NCBI RefSeq assembly: GCF_902686445.1
Contig: NC_062214.1
Span: 54,657,177-54,721,176, forward strand
DNA from: Sciurus carolinensis
Taxonomy: Eukaryota > Chordata > Mammalia > Rodentia > Sciuridae
DNA length: 64,000 nucleotides
Direction of reading: 5' to 3'
Shown here: positions 1 to 12,404 of the stretch, one piece after another
How positions within the stretch are numbered: the first letter of the stretch is position 1
Layout: each line of letters begins with the position of its first letter
Made by a program: the position numbers and the translations under genes
The notes under the pieces: generated by a model
What the model was told of the DNA's origin: nothing
What the model saw: the letters and a program-made list of their open reading frames with translations, nothing else
The model's database searches: none

Positions 1-3000
1 TCAACCATTTTTTCCCCATTGAAAGACACGATTCACTCAGGTCCCCTGTTCATTCTCATGGGAACACTCAGGGTGGTTAATTTATCCTCCACTCCTATTC
101 ATCACACAAACATTTGAGTACGGCTGTTTACCAGTCCCTAAAGCTATCATGAGGAATAAAATGCAAACTACCCCTGAATATTGGAATACAACTAGAGAAA
201 AGCAATGTTATTATAGGAATAACCCAAGTCTACTCAAATTTAATTTTATGTATCATTTACAAGGAAAACAAAAATGGGTAATCAACATTGATTTAAATAG
301 TTCCCTATTAACAACTAAACTGTTTTCTATGTTTCATTATTACAAAGTTTCTCAGAAACTGGTTTCTAGAAGAACTGTATTAAAATAACAAATCAGCAGT
401 TGGGCATGGTGGTGCACACCTATAATCCCAGCTACTTGGGAAGTTGTAACAGGAGAATAAGTTTAAGGCCAACCTCCAGAACTTAGTGAGACCTTGTCTT
501 AAAATAAAAAAAGAAAAAGAGCTGGGGATGTAGCTCAGTGGTAGAACTCCCCTGGGTTCAATCTCCAGTACTGAAGAAGAAAGAGAAGAAAGCACAGCAA
601 AGGAAACATTTAGGAATAGGAAAAGCAAACCCACAGAATGGGAGAAAACCTTTGCTAGCTACTCAGACAGATTATTACTATCTAGAACATATAAAGAGCT
701 CAAATATCTATCTTTACACCAAAAAATCAAGTAACCCAGTTAATGGGAAAATGAACTAAACAGACACTTCCTAAAAAATAGCCAACAAATATATGAAAAA
801 CTGAACATCATTAGCAATTAAGAAAATGCAAATCAAAACTACACTGAGATTTCATCTCACACCAGTCAGAATGACAGTCATCAAGAATACAAATAATAGA
901 GCTGGGCATGGTGGTGCACACCTGTCATCCCAGCAGCTCGGGAAACTGAGGCAGGATGATTTTGAGTTCAAAGCCAGCCTCAGTAACGGTGAGACACTAA
1001 GCATCTCAGTGAGACCCTGTCTCTAAATAAAATACAAAATAGGGCTAGGGATGTGGTTCAGTGTTAAGTGCCCCTGGGTTCAATTCCCAGTACCAAAAAA
1101 AAAGATACAAATAATAATAGATTCTGGAGAGACTGGAGAAAAAGGAACATTTTTATACTGTCGATGGGACTGTAAATTAGTACAACTGCTATGGAAATCA
1201 ATGTGGAGGCTCCTCAAAAGACTAGGCATGGAACCACCATAAGACCCCACCATACCACTTCTTGATATTTACCCTTACTACAGTGATAAATGCATACCCA
1301 TGTTTATAGCAGCACAATTCAGAATAGCCAAACTATGGAACAAGATTAGGTGTTCATCCATGGATGAATAGATAAAGAAAATATAATATATACACACAAT
1401 AGAGTTTCATTCAATCATAAAGAAAAATGAAATTATGGCATTTGCAGGAAAATGGATGGAACCAGAGACCATCATGTTAAGTGAAATAAGTCGAGTTTAG
1501 AAGGTTAAGGGTCCTATGTTTTATCTCATACGCATAAGCGAGAGAGGAAAAGGGAAAACAAAGGTGGGGGTGGATGTCCTAAAAATCAAAGGGAGACTTA
1601 TAGAGGAAAGAGATCAAGAGGTGTAAGGTGAGGAGAAGGGGAGAAGATGGGAAGTGATTTTGGCCAAATTATATTGTTATATTGTGTGTATGTATGAATA
1701 TGTAACAATAAATTCCATCAATATATATAATTATAATACACCAATGAAAAATGAGGAGGAAAAAAAGCTAATCAAACCTAAAGCACCTTATATGTTAATA
1801 TGAAAATAGCTCTAAAATATGTCACTAAGCAGGGTTTAGAGAGTGTGTAAGTTATGCAACTGGGTAAACAAGGGAAAAAATATTTTGTATAATACATATA
1901 TATTTGTGCTTTAAGTGCTTGTGAAAGTATAACACTACACTAGGAATGTTGATCGACTCTAGGGAGGAAAACTCGTAGCTGGATGAGAAGGGCAGGGGAA
2001 AAACTGTGCACTATATCATTTGAATTTTGAACATATGGCCTATGTTATGTGATATATTATCTACACAGATGTGATATACTATCTATGCAAAAAAAATTTT
2101 TTTCACAGGACTGTGGATCAAACCCAGGGTCTCATGCATGCTAGGCAAGTGCTTTAACTTGGAGCTACATCCCTAGCCCCCCAAAATGCTTTTTAATAGC
2201 TAATTCGTCCTCAGTGACTTTCTTCTAGTGGACTTTCATTCTCAGGAAAGTAAAAGCAAGACCAGTTACACAAATGAATACACATTAGATACCTGACTCA
2301 CCTGGCTTCTCGTGGCTGTTGGTGACACTGCAAAAGCCTTTCCTTGACTCTCCGCTTGTCCTCCTCTAACACTTTTCTTTTGTCACAGCCCCGGAGGTTA
2401 ACAAGGGTCATGGCATCACAAAGAAGTGCATCCTTCACCTCTCGATCAAGGCGTGAATCCGTGGTGAAGCTTGGAGAGTGATTTACCTGCCAGGAGAAGT
2501 AGTTATTGCCCTGTTCCTATATCTACCACCTGAACAGATGGTGGCCTCTTGAAGACCTGAAGGTCTAGGAGAAACATCCCTTTCTATGACCACATCCAAG
2601 GTGGCTGGAAGCTCTTGCTTTCAAGGCCACAGGACTTTGCACAGCAATCCCTCCAATTCACAGGCATTATGAGGAGAGTAAATCAGACAGCCTAAGTCTA
2701 TAGATAAAGTCAAGGTTTACACCAGAAATGCTGGGGATCCCAAACCTGGATTGCTGTGGTAGTGGCCAGAGATCAACTCAAGTTAGTCAAAAGAGTAGAG
2801 TAGATGTCTCTTGCCTTCTACTGGTTGCCACCCACCCTGAAGTTTCCCCATTCCTGCTTCTCTGTTCAGCCACCTGAGTGCCTCCTATACCAGGTGTCCT
2901 GTTCAGGGAAGCCTCTGAATCTTGTTCTTGTAAAGATGAGGAGAGAAACCTTACCTCCAGCAGCCAGGGCTTCAGCTTGTGGTCCAGCAAAACATCAAAA

Positions 3001-6000
3001 CCAAGGATCTCAAAACAGGCACACGTACCACCACTCAAATATTGAGGGAAACAGGTTCGATAGTTGTGGCGAAGAATAGAGTGGGCTGAGATGACAGTTT
3101 TGATAATGATGTCCTCGATGTCACCCCACAGCTCTCGGGGGTTGTAGCTGTGTTCTCGCAGCCAGGCATTGAGTGTTGACAGCTTCCTGTGGGGCCCAGT
3201 GCTCAGAAGAATACCAATTTTTATGCCAGCAGGTAGGTGGTTCCCTGATGCTAACCCTAATTCCAGGCCTGGGCCCCTGTGCATCAAAGGGCTGCAGCTG
3301 GGAGCAGGAATTAGTTATTAGGGTGAGGCTTGGGCTGCTAGAGCTTAGGCATAGGACCAGGGTCTATAAAGGCAGTTTTCCTAAGCAATCAGTCTCCCAA
3401 GAGTCTGTTGGATTTCATGGGCTCCTGAAACTGTGGGACTAAGGGACAGAAGAAGGAGGAATAAAACAGAGTAGCGAGTACCTCTTACTGCCTACAGCAT
3501 CATCCCGGACAAAATTCTCATTGTGTTTGTTGATAGCATAATTGGTCAGGTGCATGCAGACATCTTCCTGTGAAGCAAGTGGCCCCATGGGCTCAGACTG
3601 CTTCCACGTGGCCCTCCTCTCCAGCGCTTTGTGGCCTTCTCTACCCCTCCCCAGGATTGCTGGTCTCCTGGCCCTTTGCACCAGGGGACTGTCCTTCTGT
3701 AAGATCCTGGGGAAGAGGGTGGGGTGTGCTGGGCACCTTTTCTCAGTCACCACCCACCAAATGCTTTCCTTATAACTTGGTGCCATGGCTCTCACTGACT
3801 TACTTCCTTGTTCTTGTGTGACAATGACAAACCTCTACCTTGTTTCTCCCTAGAACACCAGCACTCATGGCAATGGAAGAGAATAGGGTGCCACTTTGCC
3901 CCCTCACCAGGTTGTTGTGGCTGGGCTCCACATATGGCATGGTGGCAAAGCGGGCCAGGCCCTCCTCATACATGAAGATCCGAAGAGGGTCACAAGATGT
4001 GATTAGGACGTAGATTCGCATGTCAAACTTGAAGCCATCGATAAGGAAAGGCTAAGAGTATGCAAACCCAAAAGGAACGTAATTAACTTTTGAAGTGCTT
4101 ACTATGTGCCACACACTATTGTAAGTGCTTCAAATACACAATAACTCAATTAATTCTCACAACAATCATATAAAGTGGTTACTGTTACTATTCCCATGAA
4201 ACAATAAGGAAATGGAGGCAAGAAAAGGGTCATTAACCTGCCTGAGGTCACATATCTAAGAAATAGAAAAGTTGAAATTCAAACCTAGGCAGGCTAATTG
4301 AACCATGGCTCCATACTGCCTCCAAGATAATGGGGACAGCAGAAAGAACAGGAGCCTAAAACTGGTTCCTCCCTGGCTTTGGGAGAGACAAGGAACCCTG
4401 GAATCAGGTAGGGGCCTGGTGGTACCAAGGTATCTTTTACCTTAGAGATGTACTGCTGGCAGATCATATGCTCTCCTGGCTTGATCTCCCGGGGGTTCCG
4501 GGTGATGAAGATGCCACGTCCCTGACAGCCACTGTCTGGCTTGCAGATATAAGTGCGGGTTTTTCGCTGCCGACCATAAGATTGGAAGTCCCCATAGCTA
4601 CATGTGAAGAGGAGCAGGTCAAAAGGTTTCTGCAAATCCTGGCAGTCCCAGGGGCTGTGGCTATCTTCCTGCTATCTAGGCTATCTAATCCATGGTCTTC
4701 CTGAAGCACTGTCCTCAGACCCACTTTTCTTTGATCATTTGAAACTTTCTTGGTCCACTTTCATCCCTCTGAGACATACCAAGGTCACAAGACCAGTCTG
4801 GAGGGGACTTTGGAGGGTGACCCATTCCTGCCTCGAGGAGCTCAGCCTGTGAAACCAGATACACTCACTCTGCCGGGAGGCACCAGGTGCGGGGGAAGAT
4901 GTTGTACTCTGTAGGATAGATTTTCTGCATGCGGTTGAGGTTCCGAGCCAGTAGATCTTTGCGGCAGATTTCTGTCATGCCAGGGAAGTGGTTGATTTTC
5001 TGAAACAGAGCCAGTTGGTTATACTGTCCCCCTAGAGTAAATGACAGTTCCTGGGGTCTGGGCATTGCAAGAAACAGTGGAAAAGGATGGGGAAAAAGGG
5101 AGAAATCACAGTGGAGGTGAGCACTGTCCCTACTACCCCAAGGGTGGAAACAAGAAGATTCCCTCAGGCAAGTGAGAAACCCTCCCTAGGCTTCTACACC
5201 CAACATGCATTTAAAAATGAAGGACAGAGAGAAGAATGTGTACTAGCCAGACCTCTGGGCCTTCTAACCAACTTCTCCCATCCCTCAGACCACCAGTACT
5301 TGTCTCATAAAAGTAAGGATGCATAAAAGTAAGGCAGTACAAAGAAACCATTTCCTGGAATATAGAAAAAAGAATAGCCCTTTTTGTTTTTATTTTGAGA
5401 GAAGGTCTCAGTAAGTTGCTTAGGTCATTGCTAAGTTGCTGAGGCTGGCTTTGGACTTGGAATACTCCTGCCTCAGCCTCCGGAGTGGCTGGGATTACAG
5501 GCATGCTCCCCCACACACATGGATTCTAAACTGCTTAAATGGTTGGATCTAAGCATTCAGCTGGCCCTGTTGTTAACTCTGAAGCTGCCTCTCAGTCTTC
5601 TCCCTCAGATCGGCTCACCCGCCTTGGAGCAGGCAGGCTAGACACAAATGTCACTAGGCAGAGCAAATAATGGGCAATGATATGCCCACCAGAAACTTCC
5701 TTCAGATAACAGAAGCTCCAGGGAGCCAAAAGGAGAATATTTACATTGGAACAGAAGACCCTTAGTGTAGCCTTTCCTGTCTACACAGGGTACAGCCAAA
5801 AAGAATGGCAGCTTCATGCCTGGACAGGGGGACAGGAGTAGTCATTCTGAATCTTAGGTCAGGATGTTGGTACCTGAAACCTCTTCATGTCCATGACTCG
5901 TTCCAGTGAGACGGAGCAATCTGTCCAATACACAGTCCATTCTTCTTCCTCCCCCACTTCCTTCAGGCCACAGATTTGGGCTGCCCGCCGCACTGCAGAG

Positions 6001-7889
6001 ACAGGGGGATCAGTGTTGCCAGCCTGGGGCACCAGCAACATGCCCTGGAACTCTAGATGGGTCAGGAAAGGAACAGACCTGACCAGAGGAAAGGTTGAAG
6101 AGGGAGGTGACTCTTACTTCAGTTCTGCATCTTAGTTATCAGGTGGCAATTCCAAGTTCATGAGGCTGTCGGGCCCTTCCAAAATATGCAGCAGAGAAAA
6201 CGAGAGCCTGGCCTTATGATTCTGCCAGTCCTATCTCTCAGTCAGGATTGTTTCTGCAAAGCTGACCCTAGGTGGGTACCACACTGGTGCCTAACACTCT
6301 GTGCCCCTTGCACAGATGGCAGTGGGAACAAGAGGGGAGGATTTTTTTTTTTTTTTTTTAAATAGGTGAAGTTCCTCCAAAGTTTTCTTGAAGTACTATG
6401 GTTTACGGTTTTTTGTTTTTGTTTTTTTTAAGTGCTGGGGATCAAACCCAGGGCCTCATACACACTAGGCAAATGCTGAGCTACACCCCAACTCCCTGCC
6501 TCCAACCCCCCCCCCCAAAAAAAAAAAAAGCCTGTTTGAATCTTGTCTCATCTCTGCTCAAATCTGGGAAGGGTAGGGCAATGGTGACTCTCACTCATTT
6601 TGTTTTTGGCAGTACGGGGGACTGAACACAGGAGTGCTGTATCACTGAGCTACACCACCAACCTTTTAAAAATCTTAAAATTTTGAGACAGGGTCTTGCC
6701 AATTTGCTGAGGCTGGATTCAAACTGATGATTTCCCTGCCTTAGCCTCCCAACTCTCTAGGATTACAGGCATGAGCTACCTGCCCAGACCTTTTGTTGTT
6801 GTTAGTTAACTGAAGATATTGTCTCTACATCAAGACTAAGTGGAATAGCAATATCTCAGCTGCCAGTAACTGAGCCAGGGGACATCCAGGAACCTCAACA
6901 TGGATTCTAGGCCAGCCTGGCAAGATCCAGGGGCTGGGAGCTTGATTGGAGCTCCTTCTCCATAGTAAGAATGACAGCCCTCTTGTGTAAAATGGTGTGA
7001 GTGACGAGTTGGGTGCTTACCACTTTCATACTTGCAGTTGCTCAGGTTGATGGCCAAGGGTCTGGAATGGAGGAATAGCAGAAATCAGGCAGAGTAGGAG
7101 GGAAGGACAAACCCTGGGCTGCCAGGCTCTCAGATGAAGAGATATCCAACAAACACAATTCATTTTTTTTCCAGAAGCCATTTAAAGAAAAGACAAGGGT
7201 GATATAAACATGATGAAATTCTGCCAGGCATAGTGGCATATGCCTGTAATCCCGGGGATTCTGGAGGTTGAGGCAGAGGATCACAGTTTGAGGCTAGCCT
7301 CAGCAATTTACTGAGGCCCTAAGCAACTTAGCAAGACCCCATCTCAAAATAAAAAGGACTGGGGATGTAGCTCAGTGGTAAGGTGCCCCTGACACACACA
7401 CACACACACATACACACAAAGCTGAAATTCCAAAATGAACCAGCCTAAATGTTTCTGAATTTTGTTTCTGTTGTACCAAAAGGTTAATGATGCTCCAGCC
7501 TTTCCTCTCCTTTTCCCAAAAGTGAAGGGAAAAGCTTAGGTCCCAGTCTTCCAAATGCTGAAGGGAGGTCAGGGGGTGACTCTCTGGAGCCAGGCAGGTG
7601 AGGGGGTCCAGGGAAGGTTACCTGCGTTTCCGCCTTCTCTTTCTCCTCCCAACTTCTAAGTCATCTGTGTCAGTTGGGGCTATCAGTTTCTTTGGAATTT
7701 TCTTGGCTACAATGGTTAAGGGACCCCCATTCTCAAATGCCTTATAGTCTGCCTTTGAGAATGCCTGTTGTGAAGAGTTAGGAGTGGTATCTTCCTCTTT
7801 AGCACACTCCTCCTCAGATTCCTCTTCCTCAACAGAGTCGTCCTCGGATTCACTGGTCTTACAGGTACTCGGCTCCATTCTCTTAGATT
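1..7889 (-). CDS. TTLL13: TTLL13, tubulin polyglutamylase (5' part, nine coding exons)
   Basis: Tubulin tyrosine ligase-like enzyme that adds glutamate chains to tubulin tails, probably on ciliary or axonemal microtubules (family knowledge). Coding exons on the minus strand: 7878-7622, 7061-7021, 5992-5874, 4999-4869, 4597-4441, 4051-3908, 3567-3482, 3186-2955, 2486-2302. All have AG/GT borders and phases join into 450 open codons. The start at 7878 begins [10 protein letters not shown]; a splice acceptor 11 bases upstream (exon starts at 7889) implies a separate noncoding first exon. The N-terminus is very acidic (about residues 9-25), followed by a basic run RRKRRRKRR. Core ATP-grasp motifs are [10 protein letters not shown] (from K202), [11 protein letters not shown], and the metal-binding pair E389/N391 in LLEVNHSPSF. 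The remaining C-terminal part lies beyond the left edge; no exon is visible in 1-2301. Gene identity rests on recall of the human protein and on synteny. Confidence 0.93.
392..575 (+). mobile_element. B1-ID dimer SINE
   Basis: A B1-like left half (GGCATGGTGGTGCACACCTATAAT pattern) is followed by an ID half (GGGGATGTAGCTCAGTGGTA). It lies at the upstream border of the L1 fragment in a TTLL13 intron. Confidence 0.8.
576..1745 (+). mobile_element. L1 3' fragment (end of ORF2 plus 3' tail)
   Basis: The DNA matches the familiar L1 ORF2 end: 'misc. GGGAAAATGAACTAAACAG', 'AAAATGCAAATCAAAACTAC' and 'ATCAATGTGGAGGCTCCTCA' follow in the expected order. No open frame remains. It is split by a later SINE at 900-1100. 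It sits in the intron of TTLL13 in the antisense direction to the gene. Confidence 0.75.
899..1100 (+). mobile_element. B1-ID dimer SINE inserted into L1
   Basis: A full dimer (B1 half then ID half) ends in an A-run. It is flanked by near-identical copies of GAATACAAATAATA (about 885-898 and 1103-1118), a target-site duplication cut from the L1. Confidence 0.8.
2098..2182 (-). mobile_element. ID SINE, reverse orientation
   Basis: The reverse complement of an ID body: CTAGGCAAGTGCTTTAAC then GGAGCTACATCCCTAGCCC. Partial and diverged. It lies about 120 bases downstream (in gene direction) of the last visible TTLL13 exon. Confidence 0.7.
4090..4290 (+). mobile_element. MIR SINE fragment
   Basis: It has the MIR core pattern: GTGCTTACTATGTGCCA, then CAATAACTCAATTAATTCTCACAACAA, then AGGTCACATATCTAAGAA. 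It is an ancient element in a TTLL13 intron. Confidence 0.7.
5376..5518 (-). mobile_element. B1-like SINE, reverse
   Basis: The stretch TATTTTGAGAGAAGGTCTCA ... CTCAGCCTCCGGAGTGGCTG ... ATTACAGGCATG is a reversed B1 half. An internal part (AAGTTGCTTAGGTCATTGCT) looks locally duplicated. Confidence 0.7.
6342..6790 (-). mobile_element. Two reversed SINEs: ID (6415-6500) and B1-ID dimer (6597-6790)
   Basis: The first has CTGGGGATCAAACCCAGGGC followed by CACTAGGCAAATGC. The second has GGGGGACTGAACACAGGAGT, then TTTTGAGACAGGGTCTTGCC and ATTACAGGCATGAGC. A T-run (6344-6359) and a C/A homopolymer stretch (6508-6529) flank them. All are in a TTLL13 intron. Confidence 0.7.
7222..7412 (+). mobile_element. 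B1-ID dimer SINE ending in a (CA)n microsatellite
   Basis: A B1 half (GCCAGGCATAGTGGCATATG) and an ID half (GGGGATGTAGCTCAGTGGTA) are followed directly by a CA repeat at 7392-7417. This is a common way for microsatellites to arise from SINE tails. Confidence 0.8.
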
Positions 7890-8379
7890 CTAAGGGGAGG
7901 AGGGTAGGAATTAAATATATATAAGATCTCCTTTCAGGCACAGGATGGCTTGCAGGAATCCACCCAAAGGCCCTTCATGGTGTTGTAAGGGAATGTTACA
8001 GCCCCTTCAGAACAGAACAATCCCACTGAACAACAGATGTTTCCAAGTTAAGGGAGAGGGTGCGTGGGATGCCAGTGAGATGTGGATTCTCTGACTACCA
8101 TTCAAGATCACACTTTGGTGCGTGCAGGAGTTGAGCGGAGATGGCAGGAACCATAACCTTGGCTCTTGTTCCTGAATGAAATGGGGAATAGCTGGGTGAA
8201 CTGGGGAGAAAATTTGCTTTGTAATACAACTGAGATCAAATGTACTCTAGGCCGGCCCTTTCCCTGCCTCAGAATTCAGTTTATCCACGTAAACACACTG
8301 GAGACAGGCACCCCTTGGACTCTGACCACGGAAGGGGAGTCCACGGCGGACACTGCCCACCCGAGGTTCGGAGAAGAGC

Positions 8380-8840
8380 CGAGGGGCTGCTGGGGCTGCC
8401 CCTAGCGGCCTGGGGTTGAACCCAGCTGCTCGCTCATGGCCGCCCTTCGCCCGCTTCGGCTCTTTCTGGGCGTTGCTGGGTTTCAGGGACCGCCTATTCG
8501 TTCCACAGGATCGTCTGTCTCGGCTGTCGCGAAAGGGAGCCCGCTCCCTGTCGGGGTTAACTCCTGGCTCAGAGATCCCGGCGGCGGCGGCGCCTTCCTT
8601 AGCTAGCCGACAGCCGCCGCCGCCGCCGTTGCCATGGACATGAGGGCGGCTCCCATTGGACTAGCGTTCTGGGGGCGGGCCCTTCCGCTGGCCACACCCA
8701 CCCAGGTTCCCGCTGAGGCCCGTTTGCTGGCAGCTGGAAGCGGAAGCGCCTCCAGAGTTCCCAGGAGGACCTGTTCCTCCGATGCGTCATGGGAGTTGTA
8801 GTCCTCCTGATTTGGCGCCACTTCGCACCTCTCCAATCCC
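8380..8840 (-). promoter_or_regulatory. CpG-rich promoter region upstream of TTLL13
   Basis: CpGs are dense from 8,380 to 8,820, against a CpG-poor neighbourhood. The stretch holds an inverted CCAAT box (CCCATTGG, 8654-8661), a ZNF143/Staf-type site on the minus strand (8784-8802), and an E2F-type TTTGGCGCC (8811-8819). It lies about 0.7 kb upstream of the first TTLL13 coding exon, whose 5' end is a splice acceptor. I infer that the noncoding first exon starts here. The direction of transcription is not shown by the sequence, and a divergent transcript is possible. Confidence 0.65.
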
Positions 8841-9221
8841 ATTGTTCTTGGAACCCACAAACCAAGCATGTGTCGGGGACGAACAGTTGCTCTCTTTTCT
8901 TTAGTTTTTCAGAAACCGTGCAGTGAACAGTCTGCCCTCTAGGACAGCTGTGATTAGGACACACATCTTCCAAGGCTTTCAGCCTGATGGGCTAAGACAG
9001 CTCCATTAACTAAGGAATAAAGGGACCGCTTCATGACATTGTTCTGTCACAGTGATCCCCTTTTCCTAACACTCTCCCACTTTGACTTCTGCTAGCCATC
9101 TCCACCGAACTCAGCCCAACTTGTCACTCAGATTATCTCAGATTATCCTGTGGGCTAAATCCAGAAAACACTTTAAAATTTTCCATCCTTTAGGAGGATA
9201 GAACTTATGGTTTTTTGTTTG

Positions 9222-9320
9222 TGGGTTTTTTTTTTTTTTTTTTTTTGGTGCTGTGAATAGAACCCCCGACCTTGCATATGCTAGGCAAGTGCTCTACCAC
9301 TGAGCTATATCCCCAACTCT
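9222..9320 (-). mobile_element. ID SINE, reverse
   Basis: A T-run (9228-9246) is followed by a reversed ID body ending CTCTACCACTGAGCTATATC. The T-run is the reversed A tail. Confidence 0.75.
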
Positions 9321-9335
9321 ATATAGGCATTCTTT

Positions 9336-9452
9336 TTAGATGTTGATAGACCTTTATTTTATTCATTTATTTATATGTGGTGCTGAGAATTGAACCCAGT
9401 GTCTCACACATGGTAGGCAAGCGTTCTACCACTAAGCCACAACTCCAGCCTG
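9336..9452 (-). mobile_element. Sciurid ID-type SINE with AT-rich tail, reverse
   Basis: The pattern is TTGATAGACCTTTATTTTAT, then GTGGTGCTGAGAATTGAACC, then AGGCAAGCGTTCTACCAC. I know this layout from squirrel-family genomes, so it is one of the main clues to the host lineage. The same subtype recurs at 13133-13262, 19735-19848, 20470-21008 and 34362-34474. Confidence 0.75.
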
Positions 9453-12404
9453 ATGTAAGCATTTTTTAAATTCAGACTTCTTGCTCTTTCTTCAACATGA
9501 CACAGCATATATAACTATGTGTGTGTGTGTCCATATATATATCTATATATATATATTTTTTTTTTTTTTCCTCCTTGAACTGCTCAGGAGTCCCTTGTTT
9601 CCAGAACATTAGTTTTTCCTCTTGTGTAAACAAATATTCAGTGTTCCAGGCACTGTTCTAGGATATGGCTCATCCTCATCTCTTGCCTGAATCACCATCA
9701 TTCAGCAAACTCTTCATTGGATTCTTTGACTATTCTTCATTTTTCCTCCTGTTACAGGCCTACTGCAGAGCTGAGGCAGCTATAGCGGTCCTCTCTTAGT
9801 TCTTGTGATCAGACCAGAAAGATCTCAAACATGTTACCCAATGTAGCAGACGTGAGTTTATAGGAAAAGGGAACACTCTCAAGGGGGAGAGAGGGTCCCC
9901 TCAAAGGGGAGAAGGATGGTACCCCCACTCCTGCCTTCCTGGGGGGGTGGCATCCCAGGGAATTTTCCAGAGTTCCACCAGGTCTACCTCTTGAATTTTG
10001 ACTGACAGCACAATCACATCAAACTTCCAAGTCCCAACTGTGTATAGTAAAGGTCCAGGACAACTCTAGGTCACTTTGGCCCATGATGACTGGTTCTAAT
10101 TGGAACTTGTCTTATAGGTTTTTATGATTAGGGGAAATTATCCTTGTCTCCCTGAGTTCTGGGATCTGGTCTGTGTAAATCACAGAAGTCTCTCTCTTCA
10201 GGATAACTTCTGTTACCCTGCATTTCCTCAGGTAACAGATTATTTGTTGAGGTGTAACACATATCCTATTGACTTAAGCCAGGCATGGCTACAGGTAAAT
10301 TATTATTATTTTTTTTTGTAGGGAAAAAAATTTATTTTCAAGGATTTGTGCAGACAATGATGAATAAAAAACTGTATTTCAACTATAAAAAGGAGCTGAA
10401 TTCATTCTACCCTGGTACACAGGTTTATGGTGACAACAGGTTGGATTTGAGGCAATATTGCTATCCTCATGCCTCCACCCCTAAGACTTCCCCAGAGGAA
10501 CAATTTTTTAAAAAAATTTTAGCCAAAAATATATGACACGTCAACCGAAGTATTGAGTTAAAGTTCTGTTTTTTCTGTTTACATGAAATAGGCTGCATAT
10601 TTGCTTCTTGCTGTAAATTACCTTCATCTTGTGTACTTTTTGGTACATTCTGGAATGAAAAATCTCAAAATATCAAAACTCAAGAGTCTAGACCAAGATG
10701 ACCCACCCAGGCAGCTACAAAAATTGGTTGGACTATATTGTGGAATGGAACTAGTCTAAAATATGAAGCAGCTCTAAGCACCAAACTTAGAGACATTAGC
10801 CCTATTAGAAAACAAGTCATTAAAGCTACAAAGTAACAAATGCAAAACATGCTGAACCTCTTCCGGGGGAGAAACATTCCCTTTGGCCAACAGGTTCTAA
10901 ACTCACACCAAAAGGTGTGTCTTTTTCTTATTCCACCAGATTTCCTTTCTCTCATATGAAAGATCCTCAGAAATGACAATGGGAAATATGAATCATTGAA
11001 ATTTACCCTGTGATCCAATTCCTGAAGAGATAACAGCCACAACTGAGATGATTAGACATGTAGTGTTTACTTGATGATGTTCTGTACTTCTAGGATCCTT
11101 CAAAGCATGAAACTGCATATTTTAGAAACTAAACTTCCTAGCAGCTTTTAATCTTTTGTAGTAAGCAGACAAAATACAATTTATTGCCACACAGGAGCCA
11201 TCCACAGCTAATTTGTCCACAGTCAAGTTTTACTGTAAAGGACAATTCAACTGGAAGATCTTTATCTATGGTTGTTTATTATAATTTAGTTTTAGAATTT
11301 TTTTTAAAAATAGAGAAGTTCTTAGCTTCACAAATCCAACAGTTGATTTTGCATATATGAGGAGGGAGCAGAAAAGTCTTCCCTTCAAGTGTTGTCATCT
11401 GAAAAGATTTGCTCAGGAGTTACCATAGTCAATGGAAAACTCTTTTCTCTGCATTGTAAAGCTCTGTTCCCCTTTATTTTAGAAAAATTCTTTTCTCATT
11501 AATGGATTCTATGAACTGTCCTAACATGCCAACGAATATCAGCAACCTCTCTTATTTAAATTTCTCACGTTCCCCCCAGTAAATAATTTCCAGAAACAAT
11601 GAAAGAGTACTTCAATATAAAGAAAATTGAATTGGCCAAGAAAAACAGGTAGTCAACTAAAAACTGCCATAACACAAAGACTAAGTATGAATCTTTTATA
11701 ACATGAGAAAACTTCCATCTAACATCACAATAAATTCTTATACTAGATGAATTTACTAGTATATGAATTGATATTTATTTCTTCTCCTCTAACTGCAAAT
11801 ATATTAAACAATTATTTCTTCAACAGTTTCTTTTTCCCCTAGTGATGGCATTTAAAACTGAGTAACAGTATTTAGCACTAAGTATGTTAGAAAATATAAA
11901 AAAGCCTTAAGAAATAGCAACAGTTGATTCATTTTTCATATACCATTTGATTGAGTAAAGTCTTTTTGGGGGGATATAGGTGAACAGAAAGTGTTTTCTT
12001 GTCTTTATCAATGCTCTCTATTCTCATTACAGATGGTTAGATCCTGAATTTTATATGAGCTCAGAGTCTCTTGGCAAAACTCTCAAGCTATGAGCACATG
12101 CCAAGCTGCTTCATCTGTTCTTTTTGCAATGAGAGCCCTCTCTCATGTTCCCAGATAGGTATATAAAAAATAAATTTCTAAAGTCAAGCAATTTCCTGGC
12201 CTTTCATAACTCCTATGTCCCACCTAGTACCCTCCCCCTCCCCAATTTGCCAAATCCATATTAAACAGTGAAAAAGAGTCAAGTCTGGAAAATTATCTCT
12301 CCTTCTAAGAGGTCTGAACACAGCCTGTGTCCTTCCCTATAAACCTCAGTTTGAAAAGATACTGATAAGGGGTTGAAGAACAAAATAGGTGACATGTTGG
12401 TGTT

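Larger units (their letters stand above)
8845..10290. other. Intergenic stretch between TTLL13 and the TMEM167B retrocopy
   Basis: I see no gene. It holds two reversed ID-type SINEs (9222-9320 and 9336-9452), a short TG/TA microsatellite with a T-run near 9518-9568, and otherwise unique AT-rich DNA. Confidence 0.6.

Noticed and set aside
576..1242. Short frames near the left edge
   Set aside because: They are fragments of L1 and SINE sequence, not TTLL13 exons.
10680..11042. 120-codon frame on the minus strand
   Set aside because: It lies in the copied 3' UTR of the TMEM167B retrocopy and has no recognisable domain.
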